This document shows positions 12,001-24,400 of a stretch of 64,000 nt of DNA, in pieces. The notes beneath the pieces were generated by a model. It was not told the origin of the DNA. It ran no database searches and saw only the letters and a list, made by a program, of their open reading frames with translations. Each line of letters opens with the position of its first letter. The stretch's first letter is position 1. The stretch is taken from the NCBI GenBank assembly GCA_007449985.2, contig VIIQ02000010.1:310001-374000 (forward strand), in the 5' to 3' direction. Source of the stretch: Desmodesmus armatus. Lineage: Eukaryota > Chlorophyta > Chlorophyceae > Sphaeropleales > Scenedesmaceae. The translations under genes were made by a program, and so were the position numbers.

Positions 12001-13546
12001 TTTAGCTGCCCCAACAGCACCAGGGAGCATGGTGGTGCCAGGGAAGGTGCGTTGGTGGGTGACCGTCAGGTGTTTGACTGCTGCTGTTGTGTGCACATAC
12101 AGGGTTACTCATTACCTGCTGAGCTGTTTAGCCTACCCTACAAGCACTAAGGTCTTCCCAAACATGGTCCACCTAGTGGGGTCCCTGCTACCAGCATGGC
12201 TTTGATCACATACGATCATGCTTGTGCCACTGGCCCGCTCCTTTCTCTTGTTCCTCCTGCAGGCAGCGACTCTCTCCGCCCAGCTCTCTGGTGGTGCCAT
12301 CCAGCGCAGCAGCACCAGTGCGGTGCCCCTTGACCAACTCAACTCAGACGGCAACTCACCGCTGCCCACCGAACTGGACTCTGATGACGAGGCGATCTTT
12401 GCAGACTTTGAGGCGTCACACTTGTCCAGCAGCAGCACCAGCAGCAGCAGCGCGCAGGCCGGCAGCAACAGGAGCACGCACACCAACGGCGGCGGCAGCA
12501 GCCTGAGTGAGGGCGGCGTTGGCAGCAGTAGCAGTCTCAGCAAGCCCAAAAGCAAGGGCAGCAAGCTGGTGGCAGCACTGAGGGGCCGCAGCAGCAGCAG
12601 CCTCAAGCATGTCCACATGCAGGAGCCGGAGCAGCCAGCACAGCATGAGGGCCTGAACAGCCGAGTCAGCGCGCCCAGCGGCCATGCTGCAGCAGCAGCC
12701 AACGCTGCCCCCCACCACGTGCAGCGCAGCAGGAGTGTGAGCTTCAGGAGTGCAAGTGCTCCCGGCCACAGGGAGGGGGGGTCTGACGGCGGGGTGTCGC
12801 CTGGCATGGTGCCTGGTGTGGCTGTCGCTCGCATCCAGGGCTGCTGGCTGTCGCACCTCAACATAGACAACCAACGGTGAGGGGGGGGGGGAGGAGAGGG
12901 GCGGTTTGGGTGAACGGCTCGTGCTGGGGGCTAAATGTGCCTGTTTCTGTCGGTCCTTTCAGAGTGGCAGCCGCGGTGTCTTGGCGCACTTGCAGGTGTG
13001 GTAATGGTCTGAAAAAGTTTGTTGCAGCCTGCGTTGGTGTGCTTGTTTGGGTGGAGGCTTGCAGGGTCATTGCGCAATAGCATCCGGTTTTACAAAGGGG
13101 TCGTGTTCTGCTGATGCGGACTCAGTCCTTACAGTGGGACCCACTGTAAGGCCACACACAGCCGTCCAAAGAAGAGGTTGACTTCAATTTTCCTGCAACA
13201 GGGCAAGGGAGGAACCATTGGAGGCTGCAGCCTCTTCCTTCAGAAGGGCTAAACCCGGCTATTGAAAGGGGTCCCCCCCTGGTTGGGATGACGCTGAGTC
13301 CCCTGCCTGCGCTGCTGCCATGTGTGTCTCGTTGGTGCTGTCAGGTACTGGACGCTGTCTGAGGCGAGGCCGCAGCACTGGGAGGTGCTGTCCAGCCCGC
13401 TGCCCTCTGACGTGCGGTACAGGCAGGACCTGGCCGCGCTGGCGTCTGGTGACCTTGAGGGTGCGCAGCACTACAAGGAGGTGCTGGAGAAGCACCAGCG
13501 GGCCGACCGCAAGCTGAGGGAGGCGGCGGGGGTGTTCGAGCACTGA
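9049..13546 (+). CDS. Oxysterol-binding-protein-related protein (ORP), short form
   Basis: Nine exons in phase: 9049-9129, 9468-9544, 9763-9799, 10108-10285, 10622-10725, 11183-11381, 11634-11818, 12263-12876, 13345-13546, about 558 residues. ORPs bind and move sterols or phosphoinositides between membranes at contact sites. The family signature is split over two exons: KPFNPILGETW near residue 134 and VSHHPPVSAY at about 160-169. Upstream is PVLMFEPRSYLQKLADIWAY with DPLERMKLLVTW, typical of the plant ORP ligand-binding domain; the C-terminal helix holds EKHQRADRKLREA. No PH domain or FFAT motif is seen, so this is the short ORD-only type. An unusual Ser-rich insertion of about 185 residues, including RSRSVSFRSAS, fills most of exon 8 inside the ligand-binding domain. 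The start at 9049 is the first ATG giving an acidic lead (FDDDEDLM) and is not proven. Confidence 0.92.
10077..10107 (+). repeat. (TGTGC)n tandem repeat running into a splice acceptor
   Basis: About six copies of the pentamer TGTGC run directly into the CAG acceptor before the ORP exon starting at 10108. Intron ends in this window are often G/T-rich, and this is an extreme case. Confidence 0.85.
13127..13151. repeat. Perfect 12-bp inverted repeat with 1-nt centre in ORP intron 8
   Basis: CCTTACAGTGGG at 13127-13138 and CCCACTGTAAGG at 13140-13151 are exact reverse complements around one base. It lies in the last intron of the ORP gene. Each strand contains a TGTAA, so in principle it could offer a premature poly(A) signal in either direction. 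Confidence 0.8.
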
Positions 13547-14306
13547 GACGATGTGTCTGAGCTAGGCTGTTGTGGATGGTTATGCATGGTAGCCTTGTGT
13601 GTAGGGGATTTGCCTAGGGTAGGGGAGTGGGGGGCAAGTTGTTTGGCAGCTCAGCGTCAGCTGTGGGGTAGCCCCAGGTGGTGTCCGTGAGTTGGGGGGG
13701 GGGGGGGGTGTCAGACTCGGTGTGGTGCAACCCATCGAATGTGTTTTATCTACTGTCGTACATGCATACTTATCACATGCATAAGGGTGGCTGCTGCACT
13801 GCAGCAGTGCTGCAAGACAGTCAGGGAGTGAGGGGCACTGTGGTGAGGGGTCTTTGACATGCATGTTGACTGGAACCCTGTGTGGGGTTGATGTTGCTTG
13901 GGTACTGCATCTTCGGTCAGGTCGTGTAGGGTGCAGAGGTGCTGGTAAAAAGACTGAGTGACATGGTGGAAGGGTGCACTCCAGTCACGGAGTGGGGGAG
14001 GTCCGAGGGCAGGAGGTCTGAGGGTGCTGTGCCCAGGGGGAGGAAGGAGAGAAGTTTGAACTCGACAGGGGAAAGAAAGAAGAATTCAACACAACCACGT
14101 ATGTTCCTCGATCAAAAAGGTCGATGACGAACGCAGGGCTTAAGCGGGCTTCAACACAAGCCCCCATCACCTCAGGGACACAACTAGATGTCTGTTAATT
14201 ACAAGGGACTGCACAGAAAGACGACGAAATTAGTAAACGCTCAATCTAGACACGAGTTCAGTTCCGGGCAAATCTCAGGCGGCATCGATTGCTCGTCGAA
14301 GCAAGT
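13547..14306. other. Intergenic between the ORP gene and RR-TZF gene 1
   Basis: No gene recognised. There is a long G run near 13693-13708 and G-rich sequence on the plus strand up to about 14060, then a more A-rich stretch before the ATG at 14307 that probably holds the promoter and 5' UTR of the next gene. Confidence 0.5.
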
Positions 14307-16655
14307 ATGTCTGGGCATTCTCTCTCTCTTGATACTGATGTCGCGGCCGATGGGGCATCCGTGCAGGAGCCTCTGCAGACAGAAGGATGTCCCGGCAAGA
14401 GCAGCAGCATGAGCAGCAAGGCTTCGAAGTCGTTGAAGCACAAGGGACGACGTCAGATGGATGACGAGTAAGTTCTGGCAGCTTGCTCCGGCATCGCTCG
14501 TTCCATCAACGGTTTCGGAAGCTGATCCTATTCTCACGTGTGTTTCGTCCCGCCGCCCTTGTGCCCTGTCGCGCTCACAGTTTCATGATGAGGCTGTACA
14601 AGGTAAAACATCCACGGCACTAGAGGGCCCCGGGCTGCATGGCAATTGGCTGCTGTGCTGTGTTGTCATGGAGGCATTGTCATGTGTCATCTGTCTGACA
14701 ACAAGTTCATGCATGACATTGTGCAAGGATGTCACTTGGTTGAATACGTACGATTGTGCACTGTTGCAGATCAAGCTGTGCACCCGCACGACGCCACACA
14801 ATTGGAAGCTGTGCCCCTGGGCTCACCCTGGGGAGGCGGCAGCGCTGCGCCGAGACCCAACCACCCACATGGCTGAGATGTGCCCAGCTGTCCGTCAGGT
14901 ATGGGTGGTGCCAAGTACTGTCGGGATTTTAGCTGTACCCTCACAGTGCTGGCTGCTGCTGCATCTCCATTGCGGCAGCAGCCAGCCCCCGATGAGTGGC
15001 AATTGCACAATGCCACAGGCAGTTATAGCCAACCCATGCTGGCTCGAGTCCTGGCTGAACCACTGCTTATGCTCCGTGCTGCTTCCGCGCCCTTGTTCTC
15101 CTTGCATTGCAGCACCAGGAGTGCCCCCACGGCGAGGGTTGCCTCTATGCGCGCAACACCTTTGAGTGCTGGCTGCACCCACACAGGTACAGCTAATGAC
15201 TGTTTCAGCCAGCCACGCTTTCAACACGTTTGAGATACAGCACTTCACTTTGATACACAGCGCGGCTCTGGACTTGCAGCTGCGGTGTGAGCTTCCACTG
15301 CTTGTCGCTGATTGTGCCCCCGGGCCCTGCTGTGGCTGCCGTCGCCTGTCTACAACTGCTGCAGGTACCGGACCACGATGTGCAGCTCAGGCGAGGCTTG
15401 CACCCGCAACATCTGCTTCTTCGCCCACAACGAGTCTGAGCTGCGCTCTACACCCGACTGTGCTGGGCCCCAGCAGCAGCAGTGGTCCCTGCCTGGCGGG
15501 GTGGACCTGGACCCCCAGCTCCTGCTGGACATGGCACTGCCAGCACAGCCCATGCAGCAGATGGTCAGCACTGGTGCAGGAGGCGTGCTGGGCCCCATGC
15601 CTGCAGGACTGGGCGAGCCCGCCAGCTCAACCCTGCCCTCCCTGAGCCCTCACAGCCACAGCTGCCCTCTACCTGTCGTCAGCATGGGTGCCCCATGGGG
15701 TGGGCTGGTGTACCCGGGGACCAGCACCAGCAGGCCTGCTCTGGTGCCCTCCCCTCAGGCCCAGCTCCCTGTGACAGCACAGCAGGTGCTCATGCAGCCA
15801 ATCCAGGCAGGCGCAGGAGGCTTCACCCCCTTGCAGCTTGCTCCTGCAAGCGCCCCAAGGCCTGGTGTGCTGGGCTGCCTGCCTGTGTCTGCAGGCATGG
15901 GTGTGACCAGCCTGCAGGGTGGTGTGATTGCATCGCAGGCCCCCATGGTGCTGCATGGCCAACAGGCTTGCCAGCAGTTCTCCCCGGCTGTGCCATCTTA
16001 TGACATGACAGCCATGGCAGGCATGTATGCAGGAGACAGCCAGGGGAGCAGCTTGATGTCGACAACAGCAGGCGTGTATCCCGCAGCAGACAGCCAGAGC
16101 AGCAGCCTGATGTCTGTGGTCACTACAGGTCCCAGCCCTGGTGGCAGTGTGAGCGACTTCCCAGCACTTCAGCAGCTGTCGGCGGAGCAGTATGCATCAC
16201 AGGACCTGAAGTGGCAGCAACAGCAGCAGCAGGTGACCGCCATGCAGCATGCAGCACTGCTCCTGCAGCAGCTGCAGCTGGCGGGTGCAGCTACGGGCCG
16301 CCGCATGTCCACAGAGTCGCTGCACACATCGCTGCTCCAGAGCAGCAGCGCCAGCAGCAGCACCATCCCACACCTGAGCCAGCTGAGCGCTTCGGACTTC
16401 AGCACCGATAGCCTGAGCCTGAGTGCTCTCATGGCTGCTGGCTACCCCATCACGCAGGACCTGGGGATGGTGGGGGTCAGCAGCAGGCCACTGCCGCTGC
16501 TGAACAGAGGCGTCTTTGGGCAGCAGGACGTGCAGCTGCTTCCTTTGGAGGCCTGCGGGCTGATCCAGATGTCTGCTTTGGACGACGGCCCAGTGGCCCC
16601 ATATCAGGAGCTGCCCGCAACGATGGCTATGCCACACCCTGGGGGGTATTGGTAG
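14307..16655 (+). CDS. RR-TZF gene 1: plant-type tandem CCCH zinc-finger protein with an altered finger
   Basis: Five exons in phase: 14307-14467, 14581-14602, 14770-14898, 15113-15186, 15365-16655, about 558 residues. The plant RR-TZF layout is clear: FMMRLYKIKLC leads into C-X5-H-X4-C-X3-H (CTRTTPHNWKLCPWAH), a basic linker (LRRDP), then two CCCH fingers separated by FECWLHPHRYRT. Finger 2 is intact (CSSGEACTRNICFFAH). In finger 1, C-X8-C-X5-C-X3, the final His ligand is replaced by Arg (CLYARN in place of the usual CEYAHG). RR-TZF proteins in plants bind AU-rich mRNA elements and localise to cytoplasmic granules; whether this one binds RNA with both fingers is doubtful. The long last exon encodes a Gln/Gly/Ser/Met-rich tail typical of the family. 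Paralogues lie at 29.4-32.1 and 53.0-55.3 kb. Confidence 0.92.
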
Positions 16656-19600
16656 GAGGGGTTAGCACATGGGCTGTGTATGGTGTGACGAGCCGTCTGC
16701 TCAAGTCTAAGAAGGGCTGGGAGGAGGTGTCTGCCTCAGCAATCAGGTTCCAAGCGTGCATTGACGGCATGGTGTTGTGCTTGTTTTCATCACAGCACAT
16801 GTGGTCATTTCTGGTGGGTTTTCGGACTTTGAGAGTGACGAACCCACACTCAGCAGCTGCCGCTGCTGGGGCGTGGTGTGCGGTACCTAATCCGAACAGG
16901 TGCGCACAATGCTTGCTTGTGAGGGGTTTTTGGCGCCGTGTGTGCAATATTCTTGAGCTTTTTTGGGGTGACCGGGTACCTGCTGTCTTAGGCTTTGTGC
17001 TGTGCTGGTCCTCATTCAAGGAGCCAGGGTGTGGCTGCTCGTGCTTCCACCCTGCATGCTCCTATGCTGGGTGCTGTATCCGTCGTGTTGGTGTGTGCAC
17101 CGCGGCTGTCGTTGCGGTGTGTTTTTGGTCACGAGAGTCTGGGCCATGTGTTGGAACGCATGGGTTGAACAATACTGCCATATTTCTTGCCGTGCTGCGT
17201 GCCAGCCACCATTTACTACTCACTCTGTTTTCACCTAGCTCCCTCACACTTCCTTTTGCGGCTGCATGCTGTCAGTTTGTCAGGTTATGACGTGTGGTGT
17301 GTGGGGCAGGTTGTATTGGTCTGTGTGTCGTGGCAACAATGTGCGGAGAGTGAAGTCTGTGCATAATGCCAAATACAAGCAATTGCCGAGTGGCTTGCCC
17401 CTATTTTCACGCCTCCTGTGTGCAAAGCATGGTCCCCCACCTCTTGCAAACCAGTGGTGTTTGGTGTTTGAGCATTGCTGAGCGGCGAGGTCTCAGCCCC
17501 GCTGCTGTTGTGTGCAGGGGTTATGGCCCCTCACCGCCTGCTTTGTGCTGATATACACCGTTGCACCGTTGTTATGCATTGCTGAGTAGCTGTGTGCTCA
17601 GCCCCACTACCTCGTGTGTCCACGACATGTCACCTTACCGCTCGTATGTGCCCGGCATGGTCTGTTTGTTGGCATGGGAGAGTGTCACTGTCTTTCCGCC
17701 TCATCCCTTGCTAGACGCGCGCTGGGCACCAATCGCCTGTTCACACACTGTCAGCTACCTAGCACAACCTGCACATGTTTTTTTGTGGCGGCATGCTGCT
17801 AGCCTGCAGGGTGTCAATGTGCAAGTGCCAGATTTCTCTGTTGTTGATTGATCAAATGCATTGCCTGAGCGGCTGCCTCAACCAGCCCTCAGCCCCACCC
17901 CTCCTATGACGGCATTCACAGCAGCCTCGCTGTGCATTGTCAAAGCACACATGCTGCGGCACAGGTGTGTGCTGTCCATCTCCAGTCACCTCATCAGCTG
18001 CGTTGCTTGTGGGGCCATGCCTCCTTCACGTTGATGATTTGCATTGCGCCACTCTAGAAACAATGTGAGGCCACAAGGGCGCTATTCGTCTGTTGGGGAG
18101 TGGCTGCAGCCACAAGCTTGCAGCTGCATGGTCATGACTTGCCTTAGGGTGCACCAATATGTGAGGCAATGCCTCTGTTGTGACTCATGTGTGTGGTCAA
18201 GTTGTTATAGTTGGTTCATGGGTTGGCTTGTATGTGGGGATGGGTAGGGGTGTTTGATTGGGCACAAAGGCAAAGGCTGTGTTGATCATGGAAAGCTGGT
18301 CCTGCAGCAACAACCAATAGGTTGGTGGGTGGAGGTTGATCAGTCGGTGTGTGAGGCGTGCTCAGCATGCGTGACAGCTTGGTCATGTAGGCCTTCAAAA
18401 GTTGTAGCCATCGCTGTTGTTTTGACTACAGTGCCTCGACTGCCTTCTAGTGTTGAGTGGAGTGCTTGGACTGCTCTGGCCTTTGTTTGGGGCGTATGCA
18501 GCTTCACATGCGTTGCCAGCCCTGTCCCCACACTGAACTCCCGAAATGGTGCTCCACGTCTGGTATTGGCACAGTGCGTGCGGTTGGTGCAGTTGGCCGC
18601 CAGTGGCCAGCAGCTGTGATGCAACAGAGGGCAGCAAGAACCTGCCCTGCAGCTGCAAGCTCGGTGGTGACCTGGCTGGGCATGGCACCCCGGCCTGGCA
18701 GTGACTGTCAGCTGCAATGCTGGCACGTGGTTGAGGCAGCGTGCAAATCGCATCACAGCTTGGGCAGCTGTGCTGTGTGCTGTCTTTCGTTTGGTTGTGT
18801 CGACCAGGCTGGAGTGTCTGGGGGTTGTTTTGGGGTGGTGTCGCATTGTTGCCAGCTGCTTGCATGCAGCTGTGCCCCATAGCAGCTGCGTTCTTTGCTG
18901 GGCCAGGTGTGTAGGTTGCGCTCCTTGGAGTACAAGGCAATGCAGCAGCCCTGGGCAAGTTGTCCTGTGAGATTGTTGGGGCCGGAGGACAACCGAGCGT
19001 TGGTCCATCCCCGCCCCCTGCACTTGCACATTTGCACATGCCTCGCCCTGTTTGGCTGCTGCTAGCTGCCTCAGGTTTTTCCAATTGCAAGCGTCAGCCT
19101 GCTTTGTCTGTGTCTGCTGATTAGAATACTGCTCTCAATCTTTCGCCAGCGGATCTCGCTGGCGTGTTTGCTTCTGTTGTCCGGGGCTGGTTGGTTTGGT
19201 CTCGTGTGTCTGTGTCGCGGCTTGCCTGGTTGCTCTCTTTCATACAACCTTCCACAATTAATGATGATCATTCCCGTCGTGGCGTCAGCCAGCAGTTGTG
19301 ACGCATCGTGGCAGTAGTAATCGTAATATGATGAGCTGGGGTGCAAGGAAAACCATTAGGGTGCTATCGGCACACTTGCTGTGACACTTGCACTTGCAAG
19401 TAATTGTGTGTGTGCTGGTGTGAAGAGAGGGTTCTGCTGCATTGCACGCCGCCATTTTGCCATGACACATTGTGGCTTGGTTTGTGCTGGGCTGCTGGCT
19501 TGAGCTTATGGGATTTGCTGGGATGGGTGCAGGAAAAGGCTGCCATGCTTCTTATGCAGGGCCCACACAACTTCCAGCAGCAGCGTGCACAGCCTCTATG

Positions 19601-21462
19601 TGGAATCTTTCTTAGTTTACGCAAGGACGGGGTGGGGGCCTGCCAAGCAGCCTGGTAGGGCCCCATCTGGTCATCTGTCAGGTGCTTTGGTCTATCAGGT
19701 GTCTTGCTGCTGAGGTAACAAGGCACGTTTGTTTGACATGCAGCCAGCCGCTACCATGTGGCTTCACCCACTGCTTCTATCGTTTTTGCTTGGGTGCAGC
19801 CGCCATGCAGATGATCGTCTGGTGGCGTCCTGCATTTGGTGCCCTTCTTTGTGTGAAGATGCCATCCAGCACCCTCGCAGTGCCTCAGGATTGTCAGAGC
19901 ACGCCTACGGATCGTGGGCTGTGAAGGAGCACAACTTTGCGCGCATGTTTCAAGAGTACGCGTTCACCAGTGCAGCGCTGCAGGGGCACGCCCTGAGTGT
20001 TGGCTGGCCCTGTGTCGTATGCTTTGCAGTTTGCAGACGGATTGGCATCTCCTATACTACTGATTGCACAAGCCGAGGGCAAGACCGCCTTGTGCTCTGC
20101 TGGGATGTTGCTGCATGTGGCACATCATGGCTAGCTCTGTGTTGTTGATGTTGTCTATGTGGGCAGGGCCACAGACGTACTGCAGAGGTGACTAGCAGGA
20201 GAAGAGGGAAGGGAGGGCTGATACTGTGCTGGCTGTCTTCGTGAATGATTGTCTTATCAGCTGCAACAGCAGGTAGCCATATGTCTGTAGCGCTGCAGTG
20301 CTGAATGCGAGGTACGGTATTACCAGGCCTGTACCATGGCCCCCCATGTTGCGGCATGGGTTTTGTCTGACAGCTCCCGGTTGGGTATGTGCCAGGTGTG
20401 GGGTCTCGTATTGCCAGGCTTGGCCCATGGGCTGCCGTGTGTGTGGGTACACAGTGCCGTGTGGTGTTGCCGGGCATGAGGCTGCATTCATTGGTTGGTC
20501 CCTTTGAAGTGCGGCTTGCAGCTCTGACATCTGCGATCGTGAGCCATAAATGGTGTGCAGCGCGTTTTCAAACAGGCGCTGGAGCGGGCCTGGAAGGTAT
20601 TGTGCAATGTATTGCAGCAGGTGCAGGGCAGCTGGGGGAAAATGTTGCGCGAGCAACCTGCGTGCCAACCCGTGGTTTCGCACTGATGGGCCACAAAATG
20701 AGCTTTCATGCGTGGGGTCACAGTGGGGTCTGTGCTTTGCCTTCGCTGTTGGTGTGTATGTTGTGCAGTTCCCCCTGTCAAAGACTTGATCCATTGGAAG
20801 TGGTGCGTCAAAGCGTTGCTTGGCCGGATTGCATTTTGTCATATTGTTGCCCCGTACTTGGCTTCCGCCTGGCAGAAAGCCTATGCGAGGCGTGCATTGA
20901 TCCTTCTGGGGTGCAGTGCAGGAGAATTCGGGGTGCAATTTTGGAGGGCTGCTATTTTGGAGTTTCTGGGGCCCTGGCACGGCTGCATTGCAGCGTGGGC
21001 TGGAGTAGAGCTCATTCGCATGTTGGGCGTGGTTGTTCAGCACTTTTTGGGCATAACTGACAGCACTGAGACTTTGATTGCTTTTGAGTTGGTGTAACAA
21101 ACAACCTGATGGATCCAAATACTTATCCCAACCGTTGCTTCTTGCTCATGTGTTGCGCTCGTTCAACATTAGCTGACATTTCGACAGGAGAAATGGTTGC
21201 TCAATAGCTTGTGCATCAGTGGATTCAGTTGTAGTTCACATACAATAAGTCGTACGTCAAACCAGTTTGAAACCACCACGATCTACAGTAGTACAGGACA
21301 GGGCAGCTTCAGCCTCTGCGATCTTACTACAACGATCTACAGTAGTACTACTACTTGGCGAGTACACTTGGGGAGAAGCACTTTGGAGTCTACTACTGTC
21401 ATTCACCATCAAAATCTGTTTCAATAAGCGGAAAGCAAAGAGAAGAGGACGTTTGTGTCACC
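16656..21462 (+). other. 4.8-kb gene-free stretch after RR-TZF 1, strongly G/T-skewed
   Basis: No exon with family similarity was found on either strand; the open frames are short or low-complexity. The plus strand is visibly rich in G and T up to about 21.1 kb, as in the introns of plus-strand genes here. Scanning by eye, no TGTAA occurs after the stop until 21093-21097, close to where the skew ends. A 4.4-kb 3' UTR for RR-TZF 1 is therefore plausible, though an unrecognised non-coding gene is possible. The last 350 bases are less skewed and would hold the promoter and leader of the RlmN-like gene. Confidence 0.45.
21278..21348. repeat. 17-bp direct repeats flanking a block also found at 28.6 kb
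   Basis: ACGATCTACAGTAGTAC occurs at 21278-21294 and 21332-21348. Between them, GGCAGCTTCAG plus CCTCTGCGATCTTACTAC (21302-21330, reading on into AAC) recurs at 28610-28649, where eight extra bases separate the two halves. It lies 115 bases before the RlmN-like start codon. It may be a remnant of a small dispersed element. Confidence 0.7.
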
Positions 21463-24400
21463 ATGGGGCCAGCCAGGACTCTATCTCCAGCCTCCCTATG
21501 GGACCTGCCTGCTCTGCTGCAGGCTTTCAGGGACAACGGCATAAAAGAGAGGCATTTGTATTCTATCTGGAGGTATGAGCGGCCCCACCTCAGCTCGCCA
21601 GCACAACGGCGAGGATGCCTTCAAAAGCAGTAACTGAGTTAGCAGCAGCAGCAGTAGCAGCAACTGATGTTCAACATCTACATGCTGCGTCGCTTTTCAT
21701 AATCATCTGCCATCTGTACCATGCAGTGCATTGTTACGGAACCCAGATGTGGACTGGGCTGACATCCCAAACCTGCCCAAGGCAGCAGCAGCAATACTGG
21801 ATGAGCAGTTCTCCCGGTGCACTTCTCAAGTGAGTGTGGCCGCTTACATGGTGGCCTCCCTCCTCGGATGCATCTTTCACAACATATCAGCAGGCAGCCA
21901 GAACCCCAGGCCTTGACGTGCTGGTGTGTTGGAGCTTGTCCAAACGGCTCCTGCATTGGGTTCCAGCCTGTCAGCCAGCCTGCAGTCTCAGCATTAGCAG
22001 GACCACAACATGTCGTGCGGAGGTTCGTCTCGTACTGCAGTGTTCTTACACTGCGCCAGTGTGACCGCCCCTACCTGCCTGCAGGTGCTGAAGTGCCAGG
22101 AGGCAGCCAGTGGTGACACCACTAAGCTGCTGATTCAGCTGCAGGATGGGCTGCAGGTTGAGGCTGTGGTCATGCACTACGACACAACAGGTACAGTTCA
22201 ACGTACTATGGCATCACCAGCTGTTGTTTCATGGCTACTCAACAGCAACAGCTGTGCTTGGAGCAGTGGGGCAAAGCAAGGGTTGCATGGCTCAGCTGCA
22301 ACATGTCATCCAGCTGTGCCAGCACTACCTGATTCAAGCCTCTCTCTTTATGCACCTGCAACAGCTTGCCAACCAAAACTGCTTTCAAGGACCATGCTTT
22401 TGAAACAGCTGCCGTTCACAATGGCTGTACTGTCTTGCAGCTGTTGCTAGCACGTGGCTGCTGTAGCTAGCACGTGGCTGCAGCTGGATGAGTTGCAACT
22501 GGCATCCAGTACTCTCAAGGTCACCTCAAGTGTTGCGGTGTTGATTGCCGCAGAGCGCTACACAGGGCAGCAGGATGCAGCAGGTTGGGGCAACAAGAGA
22601 GGCAGCTTGTGCGTCTCCTCGCAAGTTGGCTGTCAGATGGGCTGCACCTTTTGTGCTACAGGTGCGCTCAATGCAGCTGCTTGAGGCGTGTTGGGGGCCC
22701 TAACCCTCCTGGAGCATCCCCTGGTTACAGGTGGCTGCCTGAGGGGCCAGTTGTGGCTAAGTATCTTTGACTAAGTGAGCAGCAGCTTTTGACTATGTTT
22801 GCAGCAGGATGGTACTGTCTTGCCCATGTTGGTACATAGGCGGCATGGGGCGACGTCACCCACCTACCTCTAGCTTTTTTGAAGGCATGGTGGCCGGCCA
22901 TGTTGCCCCTCAGTGTTGGTGCCTGTGGACTCGAGTCAATGGCCTCATGCAGGTGACTCATGACTCATGACTCGTGAGACAGGAGCTATGCGCAGTGCAT
23001 CCTGGCTATATGCTATTCCTGGCCATGCTAGCAACCTTGTCTACAAGTTGCATCCACTGTCTGTGCTGCCTGTGTTGTGTTGCGTCTGCTGGCTGTTCTA
23101 CACTACACCGGGTGCTGCTCAGGCACCATGGGCCTCAAGGGCCACCTCACGTGTGGTGAGATAATAGAGCAGCTGGTTCATGCAGTGAGGGTGACACCCA
23201 TACGCAACATCGTGTTCATGGTGAGTGCAGCAGACATGCAATGAGGTTTCTGTACGTTGTGAGCGTTGAGTTAAGGTGCAACCCCACGGGAGTGGGGTTG
23301 AGTAAGGGAGCCTTTGTGGCTATTGTGGGCGTTGTTGGCGACTGGCCCATGACGGGCGGCCCAAACCCCTGCCGCCCTGCTGCGATGGGCACATAAGGGC
23401 TGCCAGTAGCTGGCAGTTGACAAGTGGGTGTCATGCAGTGTAGGGGGGTCCAGCATCTGCCAGCTACATGTGGACCCAATCGGCAGACATGTGCTGTGTG
23501 CTGCCCACTCGCCTCCTGATGTAGGTGCATGTGCTTTACTTGAGGCATGTGCACAACACCAACCCCACCAGAAATGCAGATACCGCCCCTGTAAGCCAGC
23601 ATTGTGTGAGTCTTGGGAATCTGCGTAGTAACCAAGTGCCCTGAATGCTAAAGCACAGCCGAGTCACCGCCGTAGCAGCCATGTTCAGTCAGTTTCAGGC
23701 GTTTATGGGCTAGGCCAACATAGGGCACAGGGGGCTGGCGAACATAGGGCTGGCTGCGTGCTCCTGCTGATTGGTGCACACACTGACTAGCGATCCTAGC
23801 AGTTTCAGGTGAATTTCTGGCTGCTGCCTTCATTGCCTGCAGGGTATGGGTGAGCCGCTGAGCAATTACGATGCTGTGAAGGCTGCTGTGTCTTTGATGG
23901 CAGAACCTCGTGAGTGGTGCACTGCAAGGCACATGCAACCACACACATCGGTACCGATGGATTACGTCACTGTTGCTTGCCGACCTAGTAGGACAGTCTT
24001 AGTGAGCTTGCATGTATCCAAGTACTCCATCTGTCGACACACATGCATATGTCCAGCTCTATCGCGTTTTCTATTTGCAAGAGCCCTTGGCTTGCAGGCA
24101 GTGCTGATGAGGCCTTTTCCAGCACACAGCAGTAGCAGTCATCTGCTGTCTGTATCAGTAGCACCAGCACAATGCCTGCCAGCGTTGCAAAAGACCAAGG
24201 CTAACGCTGCTGCCAATCCCGCATGCAGTACTAGTAGTGATGACTCTTGTCAAAGTCCTGCACCCTGCCTTTGCAACACGTGCTCCTGATTCGCACAGAC
24301 TCATGCTGTGCCGTGCTGTGCTGTGTCTGTCTTGCTCACAGGTGTGTTTGGCATCAGCAAACGGCACATCACAGTGTCCACTGTGGGAGTCATTCCACGC

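Noticed and set aside
18340..19090. Overlapping 229- and 231-codon minus-strand open frames downstream of RR-TZF 1
   Set aside because: No recognisable motif, no partner exons, and composition like the surrounding G/T-rich non-coding sequence.
20192..21118. 308-codon minus-strand open frame
   Set aside because: No domain, no similarity I recognise, and it lies in the skewed region that reads as plus-strand transcript tail.
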